From: Cellulophaga sp. RHA19
GTDB taxonomy: Bacteria > Bacteroidota > Bacteroidia > Flavobacteriales > Flavobacteriaceae
Length of the DNA stretch: 64,000 nt
Assembly: GCF_002813425.1 (NCBI RefSeq)
Contig: NZ_PHUL01000001.1
Coordinates: forward strand, 1,280,001 to 1,344,000
Direction of reading: 5' to 3'
The position numbers were made by a program, and so were the translations under genes. Positions 53,341-62,022 of the stretch are shown piece by piece. The stretch's first letter is position 1. The number at the start of each line of letters is the position of its first letter. The notes under the pieces are model-generated. The model saw nothing but the letters and a program-made list of their open reading frames with translations, had not been told where the DNA came from and did no database searches.

Positions 53341-53731
53341 GCTTTTCTGGATTCTTTTTTCTGCTAGCGGCAATACTATCTGCTTCAAACTGTCTTTTAC
53401 GTTCTAGTCGTTTTTTAATAGTATCTAGTTTGCTTTGTACATCTTTATAAAATCCTTCATAAACAGTTGGGTTAGCCGCGTAATATAAATCGCTATCTGC
53501 AAACTGAGTACTATCTATTTTATATTTGTTGTAGATGTATGGCATTGTTTTTACATTGTTTTCTACTAAAACATTAGAATTGGTGTTTTTAGCAGCAGTA
53601 ATAAGTGCTAAGTCATACAAAATATCTACCATTTCCTCTTCACTAATAAGATTATCTGGTTTTTCAATAGCACTCTCTGCACAAGATGCTACTGTGGCAA
53701 TTACAAAAAGTAACGTTAAAAACTTTTTCAT
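53306..53731 (-). CDS. DUF4296-like lipoprotein
   Basis: A 141-residue lipoprotein (lipobox VASC, Cys17), then PDNLISEEEMVDILYDLALITAAK, which resembles DUF4296 proteins of Bacteroidota, and a basic C-terminus (KKRLERKRQFEADS, KTGKK). Function unknown. It is the third gene of the glycosyltransferase-pyrC run, 36 bases after pyrC. It overlaps the epimerase tail by 35 bases. Confidence 0.78.
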   Translation of the reverse strand: MKKFLTLLFVIATVASCAESAIEKPDNLISEEEMVDILYDLALITAAKNTNSNVLVENNVKTMPYIYNKYKIDSTQFADSDLYYAANPTVYEGFYKDVQSKLDTIKKRLERKRQFEADSIAASRKKNPEKLKVAPAKTGKK

Positions 53732-53767
53732 CTTTTTTGTGTTAATGGTGTAACGTTAACCGTTTAA

Positions 53768-55102
53768 TTATCTGTTAAACGTTAGTCTATGTGCATTTTT
53801 CTCTTCTGAAACAACGCCATTTTCATATGCTAAATGACCATTTACAAAGGTATGAGAAATTTTAGATTTAAATGTGTAATCTTCAAACGGAGACCAACCA
53901 CATTTATACAAAATATTAGATTTGCTTACTTGCCAAGGTGTATTGGTATCTACAATAACTAAATCTGCAAAGTATCCTTCTTTAATATAACCTCTTTTTT
54001 CTATCTGAAATAAAATAGCAGGGTTGTGGCACATTTTTTCTACCATACGTTCTATAGTAATTCTACCGTCTAAAACTTTCTCTAGCATAGCAGGTAAAAC
54101 GTGCTGTACCAATGGTCCGCCAGATGGTGCTTTTGTGTAAACGTTGTCTTTTTCCTCAAAAGTATGTGGTGCGTGGTCTGTAGCAATAACATCTATGCGG
54201 TCATCTAAAAGGGCGTCCCAAAGCATAGACCTGTCTTCTGCTGTTTTAACAGCAGGATTCCATTTTATAAGTGTGCCTTTTTCTTTGTAATCTTCATCAG
54301 AAAACCATAAATGGTGCACACAAACTTCTGCTGTAATTTTTTTATCTTTTAAAGGTATGTCATTTCTAAAAAGGCTAGTTTCTTTACCTGTAGATAAGTG
54401 AAAAACGTGTAATCTTGCCCCTGTTTTTTCTGCTAATGCAATAGCTTTGGAAGAAGATAAGTAACACGCCTCTGTACTTCTAATAATTGGGTGGTATTCT
54501 ACAGGAATATTGTCTCCGTACTTTTCTTTGTAGGTGGCCATATTTTTGCGAATAGTAGTCTCATCTTCACAATGAGCCGAGATTACCATTTCTGTATTGC
54601 TAAATATTTTTTCTATAACCTCTTCATTATCTACTAGCATATTACCTGTAGAAGAACCTAAAAATAGTTTTACACCAGAGCAAGCATTTTTGTCTAGTTT
54701 TTTTAATTCTTCTAAATTATCATTAGTGCCACCAAATAAAAATGAGTAGTTAGCATAAGAGCTTTCTTTTGCTACTGCAAATTTTTCCTCTAATTTTTTT
54801 ATAGTTGTTGTCTGCGGATTTGTGTTTGGTTGCTCCATAAAGGTAGTTACACCACCGGCAACGGCAGCCCTACTTTCTGTAGCAATATTACCTTTGTGTG
54901 TAAGTCCTGGTTCTCTAAAATGTACTTGGTCATCTATAATGCCAGGTAAAACATAATTACCTTTAGCATCTATAACAGTAGCGTTAGCATCACTAATAGA
55001 ACTACTTATTTTTTCTATATAATTACCGTTTAAAAGAATATCACAGTTAGTAACTGTACCTTCATTTACAACTTTAGCGTTTTTTATTAGTGTCTTTTTC
55101 AT
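53768..55102 (-). CDS. pyrC: Dihydroorotase
   Basis: A 444-residue type I dihydroorotase/allantoinase-family enzyme that closes the dihydroorotate ring in pyrimidine synthesis. Signatures: DDQVHFREPGLTHKGN, EQPNTNPQT, the metal-bridging lysine region (GVKLFLGSSTGNM), and AHCEDE and ATDHAPH. In the first metal motif the usual His-x-His reads Gln-Val-His; this is common in Bacteroidota members but worth noting. It starts 1 base after the glycosyltransferase stop. Confidence 0.92.
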   Translation of the reverse strand: MKKTLIKNAKVVNEGTVTNCDILLNGNYIEKISSSISDANATVIDAKGNYVLPGIIDDQVHFREPGLTHKGNIATESRAAVAGGVTTFMEQPNTNPQTTTIKKLEEKFAVAKESSYANYSFLFGGTNDNLEELKKLDKNACSGVKLFLGSSTGNMLVDNEEVIEKIFSNTEMVISAHCEDETTIRKNMATYKEKYGDNIPVEYHPIIRSTEACYLSSSKAIALAEKTGARLHVFHLSTGKETSLFRNDIPLKDKKITAEVCVHHLWFSDEDYKEKGTLIKWNPAVKTAEDRSMLWDALLDDRIDVIATDHAPHTFEEKDNVYTKAPSGGPLVQHVLPAMLEKVLDGRITIERMVEKMCHNPAILFQIEKRGYIKEGYFADLVIVDTNTPWQVSKSNILYKCGWSPFEDYTFKSKISHTFVNGHLAYENGVVSEEKNAHRLTFNR

Positions 55103-55103
55103 T

Positions 55104-55832
55104 TTAAAATTTGTTTTTTTGAAACAAGCTTATGTATTTCATTTTTATCACTCCAAAAACAGCTTCGCCAATAATTGAAGAACTCATTTTAGATTTTCCG
55201 CGTACTCTATCTGTAAAAACAATAGGTACTTCTTGTATTTTAAAGCCTTTTAAATGTGCTCTAAATTTCATTTCTATTTGAAAAGCATAGCCAATAAAAC
55301 GTACTGTATCTAAACTAATATTTTCTAAAACTTTTCTTTTGTAACATATAAAACCAGCAGTTGGGTCGTCTACACGCATACCCGTTATTATTTTTACGTA
55401 AAACGATGCGCCGTAAGAAAGCAAAATTCTAAAAAGAGGCCAATTTACAACGTTTATACCTTTTACATACCTAGAACCAATGGCTAAATCTGCGCCAGCA
55501 ATACAGGCGTTGTATAGGTTTATTAAGTCTTTGGGTGAATGAGAAAAATCTGCATCCATCTCAAAAATATAATCGTATTTTTTAGCAATTGCCCATTTAA
55601 AACCGTGAATGTAAGCAGTTCCTAAACCAGCTTTTTCTTTACGAACCTCTAAAAATAATTTACCAGGAAATTGTGTTATTAATTCTTTTATTTTTTGAGG
55701 AGTACCGTCTGGCGAGTTGTCATCTACAACAAGAATGTGAAATTCCTTTTTTAATGCAAAAACTGCATTAATAATAGCTTCTATATTTTCTATCTCATTA
55801 AAAGTAGGAATTATAACTAAGCTATCTGTCAT
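55104..55832 (-). CDS. Polyprenol-phosphate mannosyltransferase-like (Dpm1) GT2
   Basis: A 242-residue GT2 glycosyltransferase: IPTFNEIENIEAII, VVDDNSPDGT (nucleotide-binding Asp) and MDADFSHSP (DxD). The length and IPTFNE-VVDDNSPDGT-MDADFSH order match dolichol-/polyprenol-phosphate mannose synthases. No transmembrane extension is attached. It probably makes a lipid-linked hexose for envelope or protein glycosylation. It is the first gene of the pyrC run. Confidence 0.9.
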   Translation of the reverse strand: MTDSLVIIPTFNEIENIEAIINAVFALKKEFHILVVDDNSPDGTPQKIKELITQFPGKLFLEVRKEKAGLGTAYIHGFKWAIAKKYDYIFEMDADFSHSPKDLINLYNACIAGADLAIGSRYVKGINVVNWPLFRILLSYGASFYVKIITGMRVDDPTAGFICYKRKVLENISLDTVRFIGYAFQIEMKFRAHLKGFKIQEVPIVFTDRVRGKSKMSSSIIGEAVFGVIKMKYISLFQKNKF

Positions 55833-55981
55833 TCTTTTTTTAGTATTGAATTTACAAAAGTACTATTTAAATTTTAGTGATAAAACCTTAAGCACGTTTT
55901 ATGATTTATTTACCACTGTATTGCGTCTTTTTTGTGTTTAAACACGTATTAATAAATAAAGTTGGTCTAAGTATTAATTTG

Positions 55982-55989
55982 TAGTTTTG
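55982..55989 (+). promoter_or_regulatory. DUF4271 promoter, -7 element
   Basis: TAGTTTTG fits TAnnTTTG, 28 bases before the ATG at 56018. Confidence 0.52.
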
Positions 55990-56017
55990 TGCCACTTAAA
56001 AGAAGACAAAAATAATA

Positions 56018-56671
56018 ATGGAATCTATTACTAGGGTTTTTAATAATGTAGATTGGGTTACCACCATATTTGTGGTTAGTCTTTTTGTGTTGGTTTTAAG
56101 TAAAATCTTTTTTTACAATAAGTTTATAAATTTTGTGGTACTACCTTTCAATAACAAATATATTTTTTTGCACAGCAAAAAGCATATTTTATTTAATTGG
56201 TTTAATGCATTGTGGAGTTTGTTTTTGTGGTTAAACGTAGCACTGTTTTTTTATTATATACTTGCTATTTTTAAAATAGGAGAAGTAGTAACGCCAACTA
56301 AATACCTTTTAATTTTTGGAATATTAGCGTTATTTATTTCTTTAAAATTGATACTTCAGTTTATAAATGGGTTTGTTTTTGACGCCGAATCTGCCATTGT
56401 ACACATTGTTTTTAATAAAGTTTCTTATCAAAATTACAGTGGTTTAGTGTTGTTTGTGGCTAATATTTTTCTTACATATATTACGCCATATTCTGAGTTA
56501 GTTGCTTATTTGGCGGCGGTTTTGTTTATCGTTGTACTGTGCATTGGATGGGTTAATCTGCTAAGAATTCATCGAAATTTCATAACAATTAATTTTTTCT
56601 ATTTTATTTTGTACCTTTGCGCACTCGAAATTTCACCTTTTGTGATAATAGGTAGTTACCTAAAATATTGA
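56018..56671 (+). CDS. DUF4271-like integral membrane protein
   Basis: A 217-residue protein with about six transmembrane helices and few charged residues; it resembles DUF4271 proteins of Bacteroidota, which are usually next to hemD-type genes. Function unknown. It overlaps hemD by one base (TGATG), and an internal promoter for hemD is visible at 56612-56619. Confidence 0.78.
   Translation: MESITRVFNNVDWVTTIFVVSLFVLVLSKIFFYNKFINFVVLPFNNKYIFLHSKKHILFNWFNALWSLFLWLNVALFFYYILAIFKIGEVVTPTKYLLIFGILALFISLKLILQFINGFVFDAESAIVHIVFNKVSYQNYSGLVLFVANIFLTYITPYSELVAYLAAVLFIVVLCIGWVNLLRIHRNFITINFFYFILYLCALEISPFVIIGSYLKY
56612..56619 (+). promoter_or_regulatory. Internal promoter for hemD, -7 element
   Basis: TACCTTTG lies in the last codons of the DUF4271 gene, about 50 bases before the hemD start. 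Confidence 0.42.
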
Positions 56672-57423
56672 TGTCTATGAAGATAAAAACGATTTTGGTT
56701 TCTCAGCCAGAACCTAAAATGGAGAATTCTCCCTATTCAAGACTTATTGAAAAGGAGAAGTTAAAGGTAGATTTTAGACCGTTTATACATGTAGAGGGCG
56801 TTGATGCAAAAACAGTGCGTCAGCAAAAAATAGATTTAAACAACTTTACAGCAATAGTTCTTACGAGTAGAAATTCTGTAGATCATTTTTTTAGAATTGC
56901 AGAAGAAATGCGTTTTAAAGTGCCAGATTCTATGAAGTACTTTTGCCAGTCTGAGGCTGTGGCTTACTATCTTCAAAAATATGTAGTTTACCGTAAGCGT
57001 AAGATATATGTTGGTAAAAGAATGTTTGCAGATTTAACTCCTTTGTTAAAAAAGTATAAAACAGAAAAGTTTCTTTTACCTTCTTCAGATGTATTAAAGC
57101 CAATAGTACCTGAAACATTGGATGGTCTTGGTTTAGAATGGAAAAGAGCTATTTTTTATAAAACAGTAATTAGTGATTTGTCTGACTTAAGAAATGTGTA
57201 TTACGATATACTAGTGTTCTTTAGTCCGTCTGGTATTGAGTCTTTATTAAAGAATTTCCCAGATTTTGAACAAAATGATACTAAAATAGCTGTTTACGGA
57301 AATACAACAGTTAATGCTGCTACAGATGCTGGTTTACGTATAGACATACTTGCGCCAACACCAGAAACGCCATCTATGACAATGGCTTTACAGAAGTACA
57401 TTACTACTGCTAATAAAAAATAA
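56671..57423 (+). CDS. hemD: Uroporphyrinogen-III synthase-family protein
   Basis: A 250-residue HemD-type protein that closes hydroxymethylbilane to uroporphyrinogen III for haem and related tetrapyrroles. The two-domain pattern is visible: IVLTSRNSVDHFF, FLLPSSDVLKPI and VFFSPSGIESLL. Sequence conservation in this family is low, so the call is good but not absolute. ATG at 56671 overlaps the DUF4271 stop. It ends at a terminator. Confidence 0.85.
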   Translation: MSMKIKTILVSQPEPKMENSPYSRLIEKEKLKVDFRPFIHVEGVDAKTVRQQKIDLNNFTAIVLTSRNSVDHFFRIAEEMRFKVPDSMKYFCQSEAVAYYLQKYVVYRKRKIYVGKRMFADLTPLLKKYKTEKFLLPSSDVLKPIVPETLDGLGLEWKRAIFYKTVISDLSDLRNVYYDILVFFSPSGIESLLKNFPDFEQNDTKIAVYGNTTVNAATDAGLRIDILAPTPETPSMTMALQKYITTANKK

Positions 57424-57441
57424 AAATAATACGTTATACGC

Positions 57442-57473
57442 AAAAGCCTCATTTTTTAATGAGGCTTTTTTTA
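57442..57473 (+). terminator. Terminator after hemD
   Basis: A perfect 12-bp stem (57442-57453 with 57458-57469), loop TTTT, then a T-run. Confidence 0.88.
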
Positions 57474-57537
57474 TGCATATATTTTAGAAATATATTAAAG
57501 TAAATATGTTAAGGAGATATAGCTATTTATGTAGCAC

Positions 57538-58401
57538 TTACTTTTTTAAACTATGTAAAAAAGATCTCATTTTTGGTATAATTTTATCAGCATCTTCTTC
57601 TAGTGCAAAGTGACCAGTATTGTAGATATTGTAATCTATATTTTTTACATCTTTTTTAAATGCTTTTGCTCCACTTTCCGGAAAAAACGCATCATTTTTA
57701 CCCCAAACAATTAACAATGGTGGTTGGTTGTCTCTTAAATATTGTTGCCATTTAGGATATAGTTTTACATTATTTTGATAATCATAAAACAAATCTAAGT
57801 TAACAGCATGTGCATTTGGTCTAGATAATCTAAGGTAATCTAAATGCCAGGTATCTGGATTTACATTTTCTGAATTTCTAGTACCGTGCGTGTATTGCCA
57901 CTCCAAACCTTCTAGAGAAAAAGAAGGTAATAAAGCTTTTTCTGTAGTTTCATTTCTATTAGCCCAAAACTCTTTTGTAGACTTCCAAGCTTCGCCTAAA
58001 CCTTCTTCGTAAGCATTACCATTTTGGTTAATTATAGCCGTTATTCTATCTGGGTGTGCAGTAGCAATTCTAAATCCAACAGGTGCTCCATAATCTTGTA
58101 TCATAATGGCATAACTTGTTATAGCTTTTTGCTCTAAAAATGAATTTATAGTTTTAGCAATATTGTCAAAAGTATACTCATATTCTTTTTTAGAAAGAAA
58201 ATCACTATTTCCAAAACCAGGATAATCTGGAGCTATTAAATGAAACTCATTAGATAGCTGGTTTAACACTTTTCTGTATTGATGAGAAGAAGACGGAAAC
58301 CCGTGTAATAATACTACTGTTGGGCTGTTGCTGTCTCCTGCTTCTCTATAAGCAATTTTTACACCATTTACATTTTCCGTTTTGTATTTTATATTATTCA
58401 T
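57538..58401 (-). CDS. Alpha/beta hydrolase with aspartate nucleophile
   Basis: A 287-residue alpha/beta hydrolase: oxyanion motif HGFPSSSHQYR (residues 33-43), nucleophile Asp103 in MIQDYGAPVG, then GKNDAFF and the histidine in TGHFALEE. An aspartate nucleophile is the pattern of haloalkane dehalogenases and epoxide hydrolases rather than esterases. A TetR operator lies 16-33 bases before the ATG, and the TetR gene is directly upstream on the same strand, so it is probably induced by the substrate. Confidence 0.87.
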   Translation of the reverse strand: MNNIKYKTENVNGVKIAYREAGDSNSPTVVLLHGFPSSSHQYRKVLNQLSNEFHLIAPDYPGFGNSDFLSKKEYEYTFDNIAKTINSFLEQKAITSYAIMIQDYGAPVGFRIATAHPDRITAIINQNGNAYEEGLGEAWKSTKEFWANRNETTEKALLPSFSLEGLEWQYTHGTRNSENVNPDTWHLDYLRLSRPNAHAVNLDLFYDYQNNVKLYPKWQQYLRDNQPPLLIVWGKNDAFFPESGAKAFKKDVKNIDYNIYNTGHFALEEDADKIIPKMRSFLHSLKK

Positions 58402-58416
58402 ACTTTCAGTTGTTTA

Positions 58417-58434
58417 TTACCGAACATTCGGTAA
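58417..58434 (-). promoter_or_regulatory. TetR operator at the alpha/beta hydrolase gene
   Basis: The 18-base near-palindrome TTACCGAACATTCGGTAA matches a second copy at the tetR promoter (59044-59061) in 16 of 18 positions. Two copies beside the regulator gene and its neighbour are strong evidence for a shared operator. Confidence 0.75.
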
Positions 58435-58453
58435 ATTATTAATTTAATTTTTT

Positions 58454-59017
58454 TTATGGTTTTAAGTAACTGTTTTCTATGTTTTGCATTGTGTTTTCAA
58501 AAACTGACAAATCACCTAAGCCTTTTGTAACAATTAGGCAGCCTTGTACTTGTATTAATACTTGTAAAGCTTTTTTTTCTGCTTCTTCGGGTGTAAAATT
58601 CAGGGCAATACCTATTTCTTTAAAAGCAGACAACCACTGTGTCATACCTTTGTTTATTTGCTCTTCAAACAACTCTATACCAGCTTGCATAGATAGTGCT
58701 CTAAATATACAAATGGCTTCTCCACCATCATACAATTCACGTATAGCCAATAATCCTTTTTTTAAACGGACGGCAGGTGTTAAGTTGTCGTCTAAAAGAG
58801 TATGAAAAACATTGGTGTTAATCCATTCTTCTAAATGAACTAAAACAGCGTTTGCCATCTCTTGTTTGCCGTTAGGAAACCTATGGTAAAGACTTGCTTT
58901 TTTTAAACCAGTAGCATCAGATAATTCTTTTAAACTAGCACCTTCATAACCTCTAGATCTAAAAATTTTAGTTAAGCCGTTTAATATTTCTTTGTCTAAT
59001 ACTTTTTGTGGTCTCAT
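58454..59017 (-). CDS. TetR-family repressor
   Basis: A 187-residue TetR regulator with an N-terminal helix-turn-helix (residues about 10-55: FRSRGYEGASLKELSDATGLKKASLYHRFPNG, quoted in part as GYEGASLKELSDATG and KKASLYHRF) and an all-helical ligand domain. The -7 element TATATTTG ends 4 bases before the ATG, implying a leaderless mRNA, and operator 59044-59061 covers the -33 region, consistent with autorepression. The alpha/beta hydrolase is the likely target. Confidence 0.92.
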   Translation of the reverse strand: MRPQKVLDKEILNGLTKIFRSRGYEGASLKELSDATGLKKASLYHRFPNGKQEMANAVLVHLEEWINTNVFHTLLDDNLTPAVRLKKGLLAIRELYDGGEAICIFRALSMQAGIELFEEQINKGMTQWLSAFKEIGIALNFTPEEAEKKALQVLIQVQGCLIVTKGLGDLSVFENTMQNIENSYLKP

Positions 59018-59021
59018 AGGG

Positions 59022-59029
59022 CAAATATA
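59022..59029 (-). promoter_or_regulatory. tetR promoter, -7 element
   Basis: TATATTTG on the minus strand ends 4 bases before the tetR ATG. Confidence 0.6.
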
Positions 59030-59043
59030 ATATATTTTTTTAA

Positions 59044-59061
59044 TTACCGAACGATTGGTAA
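59044..59061 (-). promoter_or_regulatory. TetR autoregulatory operator
   Basis: TTACCGAACGATTGGTAA, near-palindromic and 16/18 identical to the operator at 58417-58434, lies 14-32 bases upstream of the tetR -7 element, over its -33 region. Confidence 0.75.
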
Positions 59062-59150
59062 AATAATTAACATAGTTTTAAATATCATCAATATGTTTTT
59101 TTGCTTTTCTATTCAAGTATTGTTACTAATGATAAGAGCTAAAATTAATT

Positions 59151-59693
59151 TTATTGATATAATACATACCTTGGAGGTTTTAATCCGTTTAAGCGCATAT
59201 AAACAAGCATTTGAGCTCTGTGGTGTGTTATGTGGTCAGTAAGTAATAATAAAATTTGTCTTTTGGTTCTGTTAGCACCAAAATAGTCTAATCTTTCATC
59301 TAGCTTTTTTATATCAAACTCAGAGATAAATGTACTAGTAACGTCAAATGTATTGCTAATTGTTGCAATCATTTCTTCTTTAGATTTGTTATCTACTTTT
59401 AGTTCTGTATCTGTTTCCCAATTTCTGGCATCTCTACCGCCCATTAAAGATTTGCTGTGCCAATCCATAGCCCAAGCAATATGCATTAAATGCTCTGCAA
59501 AACTCATAGACTCTGGTGTTGCTTTAAAAGTATATTTGTCTTTAGGCATAGTTTCTGCCACAAGAATTACATACTTTTTAGAAGTTTCTAAACGCTCTAA
59601 GTATTCTTTTATAAACGTGTTTTCCTGAGCCATAAGCGGAGTAGAGCATAAAGAAATTAGTAGTACTAAAGTTAGAATTTTACTTTTCTTCAT
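59151..59693 (-). CDS. Exported DinB-family protein
   Basis: A 180-residue protein with a signal peptide (cut after LMAQ) and a DinB four-helix bundle. The metal-binding histidines are likely His68 in FAEHLMHIAW and His154/His158 in DHITHHRAQ. DinB-type proteins are often thiol transferases; an exported one is less usual. It is the last gene of the minus-strand run that extends to the window end. Confidence 0.87.
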   Translation of the reverse strand: MKKSKILTLVLLISLCSTPLMAQENTFIKEYLERLETSKKYVILVAETMPKDKYTFKATPESMSFAEHLMHIAWAMDWHSKSLMGGRDARNWETDTELKVDNKSKEEMIATISNTFDVTSTFISEFDIKKLDERLDYFGANRTKRQILLLLTDHITHHRAQMLVYMRLNGLKPPRYVLYQ

Positions 59694-59733
59694 CTTAAAA
59701 CAAGTTAGTTGTTGTAGATAACAAGTTACTAAA

Positions 59734-60345
59734 TTAATTGGTGTCTGTATATGCTAACACCCAAATTGTTCTTGTTTCCATACATATTATTACATACGTA
59801 TAATCTATAATAAAGTCTATAAACCATGTATTCCAAGCAGTGGTAGATGTGTAATACCTAACGTAATCATAACTGTATTTTTCATAAAATAACTGAGAGC
59901 AAAATAGCTGTGCTTTTTCTTTAATCTGTTTAGGTTCTTTTTTGTACTTAGAGCCATATGCGCCTCCATGAAATAGTAGCGCAGCAAGTTCGCCATCAAT
60001 TACAAAACCATCTTTAGTATTAAAATTTGGTGCGATATCAATTTTAAAAACCGTTGTGTCAGGGTTATTAGAGTCGCTAAAGGTTTTGAGGACTTTATCA
60101 GAAAGTAAAAATTTGTTATTAAAGTCAATTTCATCTAATCTTCCGCGAGAGCAAAACCAATCAAATATATCATTTTCCTGAAACCGAAACCCTTTAAAAT
60201 AAATATTACCACCAAGGTTAGCTTTTAATAAGTTTATAAACTCAAATTCTTCATCAATAACATCAAAAACCAACTCTTGCCACATTTTTTCTATTTGGCT
60301 TTCATTGGGCAAATTTATTTTCCAGTTAACTGTAATTGGTTTCAT
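59734..60345 (-). CDS. Hypothetical cytoplasmic protein
   Basis: A 203-residue protein without signal peptide or membrane segment, rich in Asn, Phe and Asp. No family recognised. It is the only clearly non-exported member of the run of small genes from the window end, 15 bases after the gene at 60361. Gene runs of this kind sometimes hold immunity or partner proteins, but nothing in the sequence shows that. Confidence 0.7.
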   Translation of the reverse strand: MKPITVNWKINLPNESQIEKMWQELVFDVIDEEFEFINLLKANLGGNIYFKGFRFQENDIFDWFCSRGRLDEIDFNNKFLLSDKVLKTFSDSNNPDTTVFKIDIAPNFNTKDGFVIDGELAALLFHGGAYGSKYKKEPKQIKEKAQLFCSQLFYEKYSYDYVRYYTSTTAWNTWFIDFIIDYTYVIICMETRTIWVLAYTDTN

Positions 60346-60360
60346 CTTTTTAATTAAATA

Positions 60361-61065
60361 CTACTTTGTTAATCCGTTTTTATAATCGGTTAGTGTAAAG
60401 TAAATTTTATTTTTAAATAATTTTAAATAGGCTTTTTTTGGTTCTAATAACAAGCCTAACTGTAAATGTTTGTAGTGATTAAAGCCCATATATTCCATAC
60501 CAACAAACCTAACAGATGCATTTTTGTTTTGTTTATTATAGCTTAAAAGAGTAAAACTGTTTGAGCTAAATTTTGTAGAACCTAAGTTGTTTATAGTATC
60601 TAAAAAAGTTTTAAAAGAATTTATAGCGTTTAAATCTATTTTATATTCTTGTGTTATTTTTTTTACCCAGTTATCATTTTTAAGTGCTTTAAGAATGCTT
60701 TTTTCTGTAAAAATATCTAATATAGAAACTGGTTGTCTATTACTTAAATTTATTGTTTGTATCTCTAAAGAATTTCCTGGCGGACCACAGGCTATGGTGC
60801 CAGTTTCACCAGACTCATAACTGTAATAATTACCAACTAAAGAAAGTGGGTTGTAGTAAAATTGATAGTTAACATCACAGTCATCTGTTTTTTCTTGTTT
60901 GGTTAATTCTTTAAGGTCTTTAGCTGCATTGTATATTTCAGTGTCTTTATAATAGGCGCTGTCTTTAAATATAGTAACTTTTTGATTTTTAAAAAGAAAG
61001 GTATCTTTTTGACAAATTCCTTTTACAGAGAGTAAGCAAATTATAAAAAACAGGCTAATCTTCAT
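60361..61065 (-). CDS. Exported hypothetical protein
   Basis: A 234-residue protein with a signal peptide (hydrophobic residues 3-15, cut near KGICQ). The mature part is beta-rich with two Cys (CDVNY and IACGPPGN), which may pair. No family recognised. It is 33 bases after the gene at 61099 and belongs to the same probable operon. Confidence 0.72.
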   Translation of the reverse strand: MKISLFFIICLLSVKGICQKDTFLFKNQKVTIFKDSAYYKDTEIYNAAKDLKELTKQEKTDDCDVNYQFYYNPLSLVGNYYSYESGETGTIACGPPGNSLEIQTINLSNRQPVSILDIFTEKSILKALKNDNWVKKITQEYKIDLNAINSFKTFLDTINNLGSTKFSSNSFTLLSYNKQNKNASVRFVGMEYMGFNHYKHLQLGLLLEPKKAYLKLFKNKIYFTLTDYKNGLTK

Positions 61066-61098
61066 TCTAATGTAGTATTTGTTAGTCTATAAGTTTTA

Positions 61099-61458
61099 TT
61101 AAAAACAATAATAACTATAATCTAACAAATTTATATAGCTAAGCTTGGTAAAGTATAGTTTGTTGTTTTCTACAAATGGATTTATTTCTTCTATTAGAAC
61201 CTCACACCTATTAAATAGGCTTTGTTTAGCTAAAGTATTTCCGTCTAAATTTTGTAGTTCTATGTAGGCTAATTTATGACCGTTTTGACTAGAAAAACCA
61301 AAGTGACTAAAGTTGTTTTGTACATAAATAACTACCTGTAAGTTTTTACCTCTTATTATTTCTGTTTTGTAATAAGAATAATTTGGTTTTAGCAGAAACC
61401 AAGCTGATACAACCGTAATTACAATTGAAAGTAATATATGTATAGTTTTTGATTTCAT
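61099..61458 (-). CDS. Small membrane-anchored hypothetical protein
   Basis: A 119-residue protein with an N-terminal membrane anchor (residues about 6-23) and a beta-rich domain with two Cys, one of them near the C-terminus. No family recognised. The start follows the lipoprotein gene at 61481 by 22 bases. Confidence 0.68.
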   Translation of the reverse strand: MKSKTIHILLSIVITVVSAWFLLKPNYSYYKTEIIRGKNLQVVIYVQNNFSHFGFSSQNGHKLAYIELQNLDGNTLAKQSLFNRCEVLIEEINPFVENNKLYFTKLSYINLLDYSYYCF

Positions 61459-61480
61459 TTTTAAATTATGATTTTAAGCT

Positions 61481-62002
61481 TTATCCAGGTAATAAAATTC
61501 GTTTTAACTTCTTGCTGTGCATTTTAATAACTTCTTGTTCTATAAATTTTAAAAGCTCAGGACATTCTCTATCAAAATCTTCAGAAATTACTTTTTTTAT
61601 TTGGTTGTTAAATTTAACCGTAACTGTTAAGTGGCTATTGCAAGTTGTATTGCTAGCATAAAAGTTTTTTAATTTGAAAAAACCATCATTAAGAATCTTT
61701 TTTACTAAGTTATTTCTAGTCTGTACGCTAATTACTTTTTCCGAAATTTGATTGTAATTACTGTTGTCTATACCTATACTTTCTTTAGGTGGATAAAAAG
61801 TGATTAAAGTGTCTTTAAGCACAAATTTATCATAATGAAAAGCACCACGTTCTACTGTAATTTCTATGCTTGACGAATCTATTTTAGATTGTTGTTCTAA
61901 CACTACATCAACATTGGAATTGCCTGTATTTTTTTTGTTAGATTTATTGCAGGCAAACAAGCAAAATAACAATAAGAATAAAAGTAATTTAAGTGATTTC
62001 AT
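61481..62002 (-). CDS. Hypothetical lipoprotein
   Basis: A 173-residue lipoprotein (lipobox LFACNK, Cys18), then a low-complexity linker and a compact domain with CNSHLTVTV and RECPELL. No family recognised. It is 20 bases after the gene at 62023 in the same run. Confidence 0.75.
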   Translation of the reverse strand: MKSLKLLLFLLLFCLFACNKSNKKNTGNSNVDVVLEQQSKIDSSSIEITVERGAFHYDKFVLKDTLITFYPPKESIGIDNSNYNQISEKVISVQTRNNLVKKILNDGFFKLKNFYASNTTCNSHLTVTVKFNNQIKKVISEDFDRECPELLKFIEQEVIKMHSKKLKRILLPG

Positions 62003-62022
62003 TTCTAATAGTTTTATAAGCG

